Under the pieces are notes generated by a model. It saw nothing but the letters and a program-made list of their open reading frames with translations, had not been told where the DNA came from and did no database searches. Below, piece by piece: positions 37,136 to 49,222 of a DNA stretch of 64,000 bases; position 1 is the first letter of the stretch, and the number at the start of each line of letters is the position of its first letter. Source of the DNA: Oreocharis arfaki (taxonomy: Eukaryota; Chordata; Aves; Passeriformes; Paramythiidae); NCBI GenBank assembly GCA_013398015.1, contig VZRR01007592.1, positions 62,001 through 126,000 on the forward strand, in the 5' to 3' direction. A program made the position numbers and the translations under genes.

Positions 37136-40100
37136 AATTTCTGCAATTAAAGCTCAGGGCTTCTTCTCTGATACCCAATGAGAACAGAATATTTTGTCCC
37201 CACAGGCCTTGCACTGTCCTGTAGGTTATTTATAAAATCTTTCGCAGAGCAAAACAGCCCTCATTCAAATTTTCTTCTCATGCATGAGACCTCTGATCAT
37301 TTCTGTCCCCCTTTTCAATGTTCCCTTCCACTGGTCCAAGCTTTTCTGCACAAGAAGATAAACTAAACATCGTGACTGGAATTACACTCCCCTCTCCTCC
37401 TCTCAGGGATACAGTAATAAGATAACTTCTTTTGCCACCCCACACCTTTAGCTCCACTTAGTGAAATAGAGTTGAGACCTAAAGTGGTTCTTTAGTCCTC
37501 ATTCTACAGTGAATTACCATTTCTTCTGATTTCTTCATTTCCTGCATGGACTGCATTGCAGCTGTATCAAACAGGCCCAAAAGTATTTTGACTCCTTGTG
37601 TCTCACCCATTCATCAGTGGAACAGAAGCAGTTCAGCAATTAGTGTCCAGTTATGAGCACTCCTTTGATTTGCAGCATCTGACTTTGAGAACATGTGGCG
37701 GAGGGAGGGGAAGTATGGCTAAAAGTGTAGAAAAACAATTTGCTTAGATTGTGCTTAATATTTACATTAGAGGTTTTAGTGTCTGAGGGCAAGTGAAAGT
37801 ATCTTCACTAAGTACCTAAATTACAAAAAGCTTGTGTTTTAAAAGTACCTGTTTTAAGAGTCTTAAAAATATTGCATGTATTGCCTCCCACTGATACACT
37901 GCCTGAATAAATCTACACCAAGTTTTGGCGCAGTATTGAGCGGAATTACAGCATAGGAATAAATTTTCCCAATCAACTGTCGCCAAAGTAGGCTTAATGT
38001 GTTTTGGCTTCGTTGCACCTCTGAGAATGGGAGCAACTGCACAGGAGAATGAGAATTGCTCCATCTGGAGATCTGTGAACTAAGGGAATGAGGTGGCATC
38101 ACTTCCAGCCTTACTAAGTCATTCTCTTGTGTCTTCAAACAAAGGCAGAGGAGTTTTTCTTGTAAGGAACTACATGTGTGGGTGAAAAAGTGTCTTTCTG
38201 TTCCAGGCTGAAATACTGTCACCCTTTGTTTAATTTCTAGGCCAGTGTGTACGTTCAAGGGACCCTAGGAGTTAAGATTTACAGTTCAAATCATTCAATG
38301 CTTCTGAATTTTCTGTAATTCATGGATTTTCTATAGAGAATGGATGATATAAAAGTTTCTATCCAGTAACACTTCTAGAATTAAGCCAGTGTTTACATTT
38401 TTAATCCAACTTCTGAGCATTTCACCACTAGTAAAAATCAAAGTGCCTGATTTTATTGGATTACCATTGCGTTATGCCATTAATGTGAATCTTTAAACTC
38501 CAGTTTCTCAACCTCACACACAAAGCATCTGTGCCATATCCTCAAGTTTTCCTAGCACAGCCTACATGATCCAGGATGAAAGTTTATTGCCATGGCAAAA
38601 CAAACATGCAGCATGGGAAAGACACTACTATAAAATGAAACTGACTGGAAGCTGAAAGCCCAAAGTAACTTTGAGAGCTGGGTTTTGGTTTCTTTGGATC
38701 TTTAATCCCCAGAATGGCTCCATTTTTTTTGTCCAAATTGTTCGCCCAGGTCTAATGACCATTGAACAGTCTGGCAGGCACTACACATGAGATAGGATTA
38801 GGAGGTCATGGGTTCAGACCATAAGTAGGACCACTCACCCCTCTCACAAATCTACTCAGTTGACAGACAATTCTTTGTGATGAGTTGGCCACCCATTTGG
38901 AGGGTCAACAGAATTCTTGCTTATTTTGAAAATTTGGCCATGAGACACAAACTGCCTTTCTGTGTGGAGAAACCCACCCCACAGACAGGGAAAAAAATCA
39001 CAGTTCATGCTGTTCAAAATCCATCTTCCCAAGGCTCTTCCTGTGCTGGCCAGTGTTTTCCAAGCCAAGTGCTTTTATTCTGTCTTCTAGTGTGTTCTAA
39101 AAAATACTTACGGAATGCTAAGAATCTTTATTTTAAAGGAAAAACTAGCTACACTCAGGGAACAACACATGCATTTGTTCAGTTACTTTAATGAAGAGAA
39201 TGTTTTGAATGCTTTCAGGAAAAAAAATTATAAATAATACCTTAATGCCATGTCTTAAAGTATGCTTTAGAAGTCTCCTAAGCATCTTGTTTGTTATGTT
39301 TCAAAACTTTCTGTCACCAGAAAGGAAAAAAAATCTACAGCATTCCTTCTGTCTTACAGAAAGACAAGAGTAAGAAAATCACCCCTTTGGGGTTTTTTGT
39401 TCGGTGTTGGGAAAATGATAACTTAGTGAATGATCTGATAACTAACCCATATGGTGCATGATCCTGATAATACAATCCAAACATCACAAACCAACTCCCA
39501 AAAGCTAACAAGAATCAGCATCTTTGTTGTAGAACAAAACAATGCGATTTCATGCTAACCCAAAATCCAGTTCCTCTGGAGATAACAAATACCTAATTCA
39601 CAATGAAAATAGATGATGATAGACAATGACGCATGTCCTACAGTTTGATGTTGCCTCCCACAGATGAAACAGAGGGCTTGATCTCTTGTGGTATTAAAAA
39701 TCCTCTGGCATTTTTTAGAATCAAAGAACTGATGGATAATCAGATAATTAAACTTGCCTGTGTAGAATCCCTGTAAGTATTAACTATATGTTGTATTCTT
39801 CTGTTCTTTCTGTTTAAACAATTTTTCTGCATTTTGTCTGTATAAAAACCATCCTAGCTTTTTTATTCTGGGTGCAAGAATCCTGCTGATTACTTAAGTA
39901 AATTTCATTGTTTCTTGCTAAAGGGCTGATATTTTCCAGTTCAGATTCAAATGATTCAACCTAGAAGTTTAGACATGGTATTTAACTCTACGGCCCAAGA
40001 GGACAATCCCATGAATTTAAAATTGAGCACATGCATCAGAGGCCTGCAACTGTTTTGGGACTCATTTGGGGAAATAAATATTGTATATTCATGACTTTGC

Positions 40101-41196
40101 TGTATGAAATGTATACAAAGTATAGGTGAATGTGGGTTTAACTCAAGAAGAAAAGGTGTAAAGTTATATGTGTTTCTTAGGGTGCTTTCTGACTGGAGAG
40201 GTGAAGTGATGCCAGGATAGGTTTTACCCATAACCCACCACAGAAGAGTTTTGGGTGGCTATAGAGCCAGACTTATGAAATAGGCTCGCTCAGGGCTTTC
40301 TAGAAATGGTAGTGAATGAATCCACACTGCACAGAAGAGATGATCCTCCTTGTTTTACTAATAAAGCAAAACGTGATTCACAGATCTAGAGACTTCAAAT
40401 GGGAAACTTGACCTTGTAATAATTTTTATACCATGGACTATTTTTGAATCATGACTGTCATGATAACTTCCCTATCCAGTTTGGTTATTTAGCTCAAAAC
40501 CAGCATTGTGCTATTTCAGTGAAAGACAAACACTGACAGCCAGTTTCTAGGTAAAGGGATTACTCTCTGTTCTGCCAAACGTTCAGCAGCGTGTCATCAT
40601 GTATGTCCAAACAACATCACTGCATGAAACTCTAACACAGAGAAAAGTTCATCATGAATAAAAGTGTTTCCCATGCCAAAAAATCATTCACTCTGAAAGA
40701 AAATGTAAACCCAAAAGAGAGATCAAATAACTCGTGGTGTAAGGTCCTAACACACTGCAGCCAACTAAAGTCACTTTTACTGACTGAAGTCTCCAGCAAG
40801 GCTGAAATGGGAATAAATTCCAGGAATAAAATAGGACAGACCAGAGAAAACTGGAAATACTGGGAGAAAGAGGTCTTATAGTGTGAACCTTCTGCTATCC
40901 ACTCTCAGTGTCACTTTGTCCATGACGTGGTCTCAGCTGTGACAACACCAGGAGAAGCTCTGCACAAGAAGGGAGAAGGTGGCGTGGTGTGGCCTGAAGA
41001 AGCTGCTGGTCCATGCCAGGCACCACTGACTGCACTGCCAGGGGCACCCAAGCCAAGCTGGGCCTGAGAATGCCAACGGCTGCACTGTGCCAGCGTGCCA
41101 AGACTGATCCCAGAAAAGATGGGCACTATGGCAGAGAGGATTGAGCTGCTTGACCTCAGATGACTCAGTGTGACAAATACAGGGCTTGCAGAGAAA

Positions 41197-41234
41197 AATA
41201 AAACTCTACATAGCCAACATTAAAAAAAAAAAAA
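41197..41234 (+). other. AATAAA signal followed by an A13 tract
   Basis: AATAAA at 41197-41202 is followed 19 bases later by 13 adenines at 41222-41234. The DNA just upstream (about 40900-41130) is GC-richer than its surroundings. This arrangement is what the 3' end of a retroposed mRNA, or a genuine polyadenylation site, would look like. No open frame upstream is recognisable. Confidence 0.3.
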
Positions 41235-43969
41235 GTGATAATTCAGTGTTTGCCTGATGGCTTTTTTTCCAGTTATAAAAAGCTTCTTGTTCAGCTTTTA
41301 CGAGATACAGTTGGTGTATTTTTTTAATGCAAGAATGAAAAGAGAGAAAAAAAATTCTGGCACACTTCTTTTGGTAAGTTTCTAGAAACTTAGAACTGAT
41401 GCTCTCCCTCCCTTATTTTCCTACCCACATGCAATGACTGCTGTATTCACTGCTGAACTGGAAAAATCTTCTCTGAGGATGAAGAGATAGTTCCTGTTCT
41501 ACAACCAGTAAGTCCTTGAATTCTGTGTAGAGACCATCAATGAGGCAATGCCAGATACCAGCTGTGGTGTTCTGGGTTCTGGAAATTATCCCAAGGCTGG
41601 CCAAACTCACATCATTCCAAACTACTACTTTCATCATGATCCGAATCAAAAATGTGAAAATAAGAAGCTGTATTGTATTTGCCTATAATAACTTACCTCA
41701 CTGGCCACCAACTCTTTGCATCTTCATGGGTTTAAAATTCCGCACAAAATACCAAAATTCCACCCACAGTCCCCACGCTTCACTAAATTCGATGAACTCA
41801 CACAGAAGTAAGCTAATATTTTCAAACTACTGTTACTCCAAGCTAGAGGGGGTGGAATTAAATATCCCTGACACTGAAGCTTGACAAACTGGTGGGTAGC
41901 TTTTATTTTTTTCTTATTGACAGACTGTCTTCCTAGTGGCTGAGATCCTTGGGTTTGATTGCAAGCTGTTGACTTGCAAGCTTACAGCTGTCCTGGCCTG
42001 GGTAAAGTTATAAGGAAAGCTGTGTAGAAAGCAGCCAAATTGTAACCTGACACTGACTAAAAAGAAAACATGAAGAAATAGGTCTCTGAGAAGATCTTGT
42101 GAGTTACTGAAGCCTGGAATCAAAGCAGGACTCCTGCAATTTCTGTACAGCAACTTTATCAAGGAATTAAGTGGTGCTGCAGGAACTCTACTCTTATCTT
42201 GGCTACAATGTGTTAGTTTCCATCATTTCTTCTTAATTGGCATCAGCTGATGGTGGGATCCAAAACATTCTGAACCTTCCTTTGAGCATGGTGAGACACT
42301 GTATAGGCAAAGGAAATAATCTTCAAACCTATCCTGTGTGAAATAAAGAAAAGCCTAGAGTCTTAAAAAATCAGAGATTGAAAATTCCTAGCAATAGCAG
42401 TAGATGAGAAGTGGCACTCTAAGATGTGAATACCGAAGCACAGAACTATGCAAAAAGCTGTTTGTTTTGAATTTGAATGTGGCAATTAATCCAAAACATC
42501 TTCTGGTTCGCAAAGGTTTTGATGAATTTTAATGAAAGAGCTGGAGAAAGTATCTTCATTGGCTCCCTACCACCTTAAATTAGTGACATCTTCCGCAGGC
42601 AGTATCTTTGTCAACCAAACTCTTGCTCAGCTCCTTGGTGATTACTGAAACTTGAAGAATCACCCATTCCTTTTTGGAGACAATTCTAACCATTACAAGA
42701 CAACGTAAAAGGAAGGGATTGAAAACTCACAGAGGAGCTTGTAAAAAATTGTTTGTTAGTTTCCAGCAGATGTACATCTTTAGACAGGATCAAACCCAAG
42801 CAGTTGCTGGACATGAGATTCAGTTTTACTGGTTTTAGTTGTCTGCACCAGTATCTCCCACATTTCAGAGGCTTACAGCTTCTAAATGGCGTGGGAAGTC
42901 TCCGTGGCACACACTGAGGGCAGTATTTCACAACATTTACATTCCTGTTGTCTTTCTAAATGAAAGACCTTAGGACTATAATGTCAAATCACAGGAATGA
43001 TAGGCCAGTTCATCCCATAGGTCAGGATTTGAAATGAAAATCTGAGACTGTCCTCTGGAGACACAGACTCATAGAAAATTAGGCAACCTGACTCAGGTCT
43101 TGCACTGCTCTGTTCACACCTAGAACATCAGCTCACTTCCCACGTTTACAAGCTAAGGCAGGTTGTGGGAAGGATGCATCCAGTAGGTGCAGGATATTGA
43201 GAGTCTCCTGGTCCTGAAGAGCAGCCTAAACTTGCTCTCCCTGTTTACCTATTCTTCCAGAAGATCCACAGATGAGAAGTGGAGAGCCACTTCTCCAGTG
43301 GCTCCAATACTGGATCAAAGCAACAAGGTCTGGTCCTACTCTTGGCTCTGATTTGCTGTTTAGGTTTGAGTGAGCCACCTCCTTGCCTTGTGCTGCTTTC
43401 CTGCTTCTTTGCATTTATCTCTAACCTTCCTAGACAGAGTGTGAGCCAGGACAGTGACTTGCCCATAATTGCAATCTCTTCCATGCTACAGACTGAGGGC
43501 TAGGCATTAATTTATTTGAAAAAATTAATTAGAAGGTACATATCAACTGACTCTCACACAGGTACCACCAGTAACAAACAGGCTGACAGCAAAAAGGAGA
43601 GGCATTAAAAAATCAGAGTACCATCACTTTTAGTGCTTCCCTCCGCCATTCAAATTATCTTTTTCAAACTCTTTTAGAAGATCGTTTTTGCTGTAGCTGC
43701 TGTTATTCATCTGCACAGAAAAAAGATGTTGGGCTGGAATCTGGTCTCGCCTCTCCAGCTGCCCATAGAGTTTTCCTAGCTGAGCTGATGTTGTTGCCAA
43801 AGTAGTAATTCTAAAACAAACCATCCTCCTCACTCCTGCCAAACATGTGTCAGTGCTTTCCAGCTCCAGAGAAGGTACATGAGTGTAGGCACAGCAAATG
43901 TTAAATATCTTCTTCAGGTTGCTCAGGAATACCATCTTAAGGACAATTTTCAAATTCAGCCATGTTAAA

Positions 43970-43998
43970 CACACACACACTAACTAACATGTTAGTTA
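43970..43998. repeat. Short (AC)n run next to an 18-bp perfect palindrome
   Basis: An ACACACACAC run abuts TAACTAACATGTTAGTTA at 43981-43998, which equals its own reverse complement. Confidence 0.9.
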
Positions 43999-45957
43999 CA
44001 TGCCTAGGACGCTTAATGCTAGTTTGTGGATCAATTATCTCCCACTAAGGATGAGGAGGACATCCTGAATATATTAAATCTCAAATTCTTAACATAGAAG
44101 CACCAAGTATAAATCCAGCACAAGTTTTGTGAATTTATAAGTGCTGACTCCCCACTTGGCAATAACACACCTCTTCTCTGCTCTACTGTCCTTGCCTGCT
44201 GCACATTCCACAGTTCTGAAGGAGCTGAGCTCCTACAACACACTGAAGCCATGGTGCTGTGCCTTGGCTGGTGCAACTACAGGACACCCATACCTGCATT
44301 GCCTCTCCCTCAGGAACCAAGAGGGTGCACAATGCATATAACACTTTGTAGTATCACCCAAATCCTCTTTTGATCCCTGAAGAGGTCACGAATTATTCAT
44401 CTGAGAAACTCACCTTTAAACACATGCTGGAATGGATTTTGATTTTTCATAAGCACTTTCCAAGATGAATAGCCCATCACTCCCCATAGCAGTTTGCTCT
44501 AGCAATTCCAATTAAAACATAAAAATACAAATTTTTCTGTTTTCTGCCTCTGTTTTCAGACACACACATTTGTCACAGAAGAGCAAATGACAGCCAAAAA
44601 GAAAACTGAAACATCTGCAGTACGAAATCTGTTTCTGCCCTATGACTCTGAAAGTGGCATCCTAAGATGTAGATGCTTTCTCTTTCTTCACTAACCGATC
44701 TCACTGCTTTTCCCCAGGTTAATTGAAAAGCAAGAGAGCAAGTTTAACCCATCTCTCTCCCTATCTTAGGTTCTTCCCAGCTGCTTACTCTCTTTGTGTG
44801 TTCAAAGGATACTACAGTGCTCACTCTACAAGTTTAGCCACAGCCCAGGGCCCTCTCAGAGGGAAAAATCTTTCCAGGCCTGCCTCATGGCCATGGAGCT
44901 GACACTGGAAATAGGGGTGTTAATTACTACTGGTTACAGAAGTGGCCTGGTGGGACCCACGGGGGAGCTGCTGCTGAAACCACAACATCTATTTTCTCCT
45001 CAGCCACCCAGCAGCTCTGGTGTGGTGATGTCCCCCAGCTAATATTGCTCTAGACAGAATTTGGGCTGCCTGTTGTGAAGCTGGGAGATCTCTGTTTGAT
45101 GGACTTTGGTCAACCACTCTTCTATCCAGATAAGTGCCACAATATCCTTACCCTGGGAAACACAGCCAAGCTGCTTTGTAGGCTTTACCTTTCACAAGGG
45201 TTTTTTCTTAAAAAAACCCAAAGCAAACCCAGAAATTGCTGAGATTGATTTTCTTCTTTCAACTAAGACTCAACTCCACCTTGTTCCAGATACTGGCACA
45301 CATGTACACACGTACCCATGCTCATACACACCCAGCCACTCACCTTCCTTCCCTGCTCCTGCAGAGTGCAATCAGCCATAGAAATTACAAAGTGTTCTAA
45401 CGTCTTTATCTAAAAATACACCTTGTTTTAATTAGATCAAGAGTTTAGGAGCTAGCATGGATTTAATCAACAGTTTGTAAGTAGGGTGCAGCCTTTCGCA
45501 AACACTGAAATTATCACTTAGCGGTTTTCCATCACCCATGTAGCAAAGTTTTCATTTGCCCTGTGAATGCTTCTACTTTGTGAATACACAAAGTAGTTCT
45601 TTATTTTGGTTCCCTGCAAAGGCATCCAGATATGTCTCTTTGTTTACTGAGCTGTTGACACAAAGGAGTCCAGTGTAACAGAACAAGTTGAAGTTGATGT
45701 ATCTCTTCACTGTGCGTAGGACTAGAAAGATTAGCCTTCCAAAATGAAAGGGGTGCAATAAGCCAAATACCAATGTCATTAGAGCAATATGATGGATGAA
45801 TTTGAGCAATGCCTCTAAAATGCCAAACTGTTAAACTCTAGGATTTTAACAGGCTTCAATTAACTTGGTAATTTAAAAATGAGTGAGCCAATATATTATG
45901 ATACATCATAGATAAAGCCTCAGAAAATTAAGTATGAAAAGAGCTGTTCCCTAAAAT

Positions 45958-45978
45958 AAAAAAAAAAAAAAAAAAAAA
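45958..45978 (+). repeat. A21 homopolymer
   Basis: Twenty-one adenines preceded by CTAAAAT. A possible retroposition tail, but no source element is recognisable upstream. Confidence 0.9.
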
Positions 45979-46927
45979 GACAGTTTACATCAGGGTTTTA
46001 TGCCCTAGTTCATTTTGCCAGTCTTTCCATTCAAACCTCTCTAACCATACATAATATTAAGTGATAGAAAGCAACTCTACACTAACATTTTCAGGTCATG
46101 AGGTCAAGCACTTGCAAGTCAGAAAATGCCAGGACAAGGACTGACAGGGAAACTTGAATTCACCTGTCTCCTGTGCATGCACAGGAATGCAGCCTGCAGT
46201 TCTACAGCAACACAACTTTTTTTTTCCACAGGACCCTCCCATCCACTTGGTGCACAGGGTGGGTGGATGCACGCCTTGATGAGGAATTGCATTTTCTTGC
46301 TTCCTCCTTGTTGACTGTGCACACCCAGGCTTTATAAGCATTTCAAACTCCATTTTATTGACAGATTCTGAGCTTGACCTTGCTTTTCGTATAGTGATGA
46401 ACAATACAATGTGTGAGAGAATCACAGAAAAATCATCCCATTATACCCATTTGAGCAGAGGAGACATTATTCCTCCCACCTTAGAAATTCAGCAAGATTT
46501 AGCTATGAAGTATTCACTGGTCCAAGGAGTTGAGTTTGACAGCTCTTATGACTTCAGCCTTCAACACATTTTTTTTTTTGTCTGATCCTTCTGTCTTCTT
46601 CTGCAGCTGGGACCACTCCCTGTTTCAGCAAGTCACATTCTGGAAACCGGAATCAAGTAACCAAACACAGGGAATAGCTACTACTCACTTAAAAAAAAAA
46701 ACAACTTTGGTATAGCAACACTCAAATACTTGACTCAGAGGAGCCTTCTGCTCCCCTTCCACAGCTCGTGCCCAGACACAGCCCCTGGAGGAAAGCCTAC
46801 AACCCAAAGCCACTTAAATAAATGCCCCAAGGCAGAAATACTGTAGAAACATGTGACTGAATTAGAGATCAGACACTAATGCACACTTAGGTGGGAACCA
46901 CATTCACGATCCATTGGCAGTTGTCAG

Positions 46928-46948
46928 AAAAAAATAAATAAATAAATA
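46928..46948 (+). repeat. (AAAT)n microsatellite
   Basis: Four AAAT units after an A run. Confidence 0.85.
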
Positions 46949-48299
46949 CTAGACTGAAATTTTAACCCAGATGGGAGCTTTCAAATACCAAATCTGGACA
47001 CAACGTGGATACCAACTGCAACTCTCTGTTCAAAAGCACATTATGACAGAAACATGACAGTCAGGGCAGCATCACTTTCTTTAGCCTCTTTTCTAAGCAT
47101 CTTCTGAACTATCTCATCTGAAATTACTGAGGCAGAAATTTCCTGTCACAGAACAGGAGAAGTCTTGACACTGTATCAAATGCATAACAATCCCTCCTAT
47201 AATTTCAGATAAAAATTCTCTCTCCCTGCTCTGGTTTGTGTGTATAGCCCTCACACTTGTGGCCCAGTTTCCTACCCTTATATCCTTTCTGAGTAGTGGT
47301 ACACTCCACCTGTAAATGGAATCAGCTGAAATGGCTTAGGTCCATTATTGACAATTACATTTGAAATTCGCAGCATTCTGTCCTTCAGAAAATGGGAAAA
47401 AAAGCCCACTTCTGAATTTTTGGAATGCTCAAAATTTAGGCTTTAAAACATTTCAAAAAGGTTAGAGGAAACTTTGCATTGTCATAGACATTGATCTGCT
47501 GCCTTCGCTTCAAAGATGCACTTCCATCTTTTTTATTTCACGTCTGTTTTGTTATTAAAATCTAAAAGCTGAGTAAAAAGATTGTTGTAATGCTTGTTCA
47601 CCTTTCAATGCATTTTCTAAAGAAAGAAGACAAATGAATCACTGACAAGCTATTGCAACCCACAGTGCAGGCCCTTGTTAAGGATAATGTTGCAAGTAAA
47701 AGCAGTAAACAGCGATCTCTGCATTGACAGAACTCCCAAAAAGAAACTTGGAGAGTTTAAAACATTTGTGCAGACTGCAAGCCTCACATTCAGTGCCACC
47801 TAAAAACCAAAGCAAGCAAGATACATAACAGTGAAATGAAGCAGTGCTAGAAAGAAAAAAATAAAATAGTGTCCTGCAATGCTTTATGGGCAAAATTTAT
47901 TGAGTTATGGAAAGAAAAGCCACTAGAATAAGAAGGGGTTTTCTTGTATTGTTCATGCATTCTAGCACCCATTTAGTAAGAGATTACTGGGAAAAACAGC
48001 ACAGCATCTTTCTGGAAAAGCTAATCATCCAATCTTTTTGCTCATGCCACATAATTGCTGCTAATCTGTATTCCATTATGTCATACTCCACAATACCCCT
48101 TTCCTTGCATTCACAGTCCTGATACCTCCTCTTCCTCTACTCACGTCGTCTTCTCTGGTCATTCTAACCACAGGAAACAGTTTTCCTTTATTACTTTCTG
48201 AAAATTGTGGTTGCTAAAACCTCTTTATGATAACTATTAGTATCTATAGGGTTCGATTGACTCACACAGCAACCCTTTGCTCTTTCATAATAATTGCCT

Positions 48300-48368
48300 T
48301 CCACCCACACTCCCTACCTTCCCAGATCTGAGCTCCCTTCCCTTTCTCTCTCTCTGTCCCTCCCTGTG
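48300..48368 (+). repeat. Pyrimidine-rich tract with (CT)n
   Basis: A CT-rich stretch including TTTCTCTCTCTCTGTCCCTC. It lies about 200 bp before the CR1 copy at 48575. Confidence 0.75.
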
Positions 48369-48574
48369 ACTCACCCTCACTGCCTGGAAGTCCCAAGCAC
48401 ACACTGGCAGCTCTAGAGATTATGTTCTCTCTGCCCAAGGTGCTGTCGAACCCCTAAGCCGTTTGAGAAAACATGTTTGCTCTGCTTCCTTCTCACTTGT
48501 ACATTGATAACGCAAAACAAAGCTGGAGAAGCTGTTTTGCCTCAGGAACAGCTGTGGGTTGGTATAAGTGGAAG

Positions 48575-48800
48575 CTGTGTCAGGGGAGGGTTAGGCTGGA
48601 TATCAGGAAAAGGTTCTTCCCCCAGAGGGTGGTCAGACACTGAACAGGCTCCCCAGGGAATGATCATGGCCCCAAGGCTGCCAGAGCTCCAAGAGCATTT
48701 GGACAACACTCTCAGGCACAGGCTGGGATTGAGGGGGTCTGTGCAGGGCCAGGAGTTGGACTCAGTGATTCTTGTGTGTTCCTTCCAACTCAGGATCATA
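48575..48800 (+). mobile_element. CR1 LINE 3' end
   Basis: A CR1 3' UTR on the plus strand: GGGTTAGGCTGGATATCAGG, AAAAGGTTCTTCCCCCAGAG, GGGTGGTCAGACACTGAACA, CAGGAGTTGGACTCAGTGAT and GTTCCTTCCAACTCAGGATC. It has the same layout as the copy at 36935 but extends about 60 bp further 5'. It ends in CAGGATCATAC without a full ATTCTATG tail. Confidence 0.9.
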
Positions 48801-49156
48801 CACTATCTCACTTTTAAAGAACTGTAGTCATCTACCAATGTCATCACCCTGTCAGTCCAGCAGCCTAAAGAAGGATGCCACTGGTGCAGCACCTCAGAAC
48901 TATTTCAATTTATGTGGGGCTCTTACAGCTCCAATTTAGCAAGCCAAAAATCCATGCAGCACAAAGACTGCCATTGCTGTATTTCCCCCAACACTGCTAG
49001 AGTTTCTTTCATGAAGTGGATCACAGGCACAGAGCAGAGTTCGCAGAGCTCTGCCTCTTTAACATCCTATTTGCTCCCTTCTAATCCTCTTGCAGCTCAG
49101 AATTCAGGCAACCAGGCTAGGTCTAATTAATTTTAATAGGAATTCAAAACAGATTT

Positions 49157-49222
49157 TTCACAGAATCATAGAACATCCTGAGTTTTGGTAGACTTCTTCA
49201 CTGGGTCCTGTTTTCTGTCCAT
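49157..49222 (-). mobile_element. CR1 LINE 3' end relic, reverse orientation
   Basis: TCACAGAATCATAGAACATC followed by CTGAGTTTTGGTAGACTTC and GGGTCCTGTTTTCTGTCC on the plus strand is the antisense of a CR1 3' terminus. Similarity is lost after about 65 bp. Confidence 0.65.

Noticed and set aside
43440..43500. GTGACTTGCCCATAATTGCA as a MIR core
   Set aside because: Only one short block matches, and the following AGCTGGGA-type block is absent.
48477..48827. 116-codon open frame on the plus strand
   Set aside because: Most of it is translated CR1 3' UTR.
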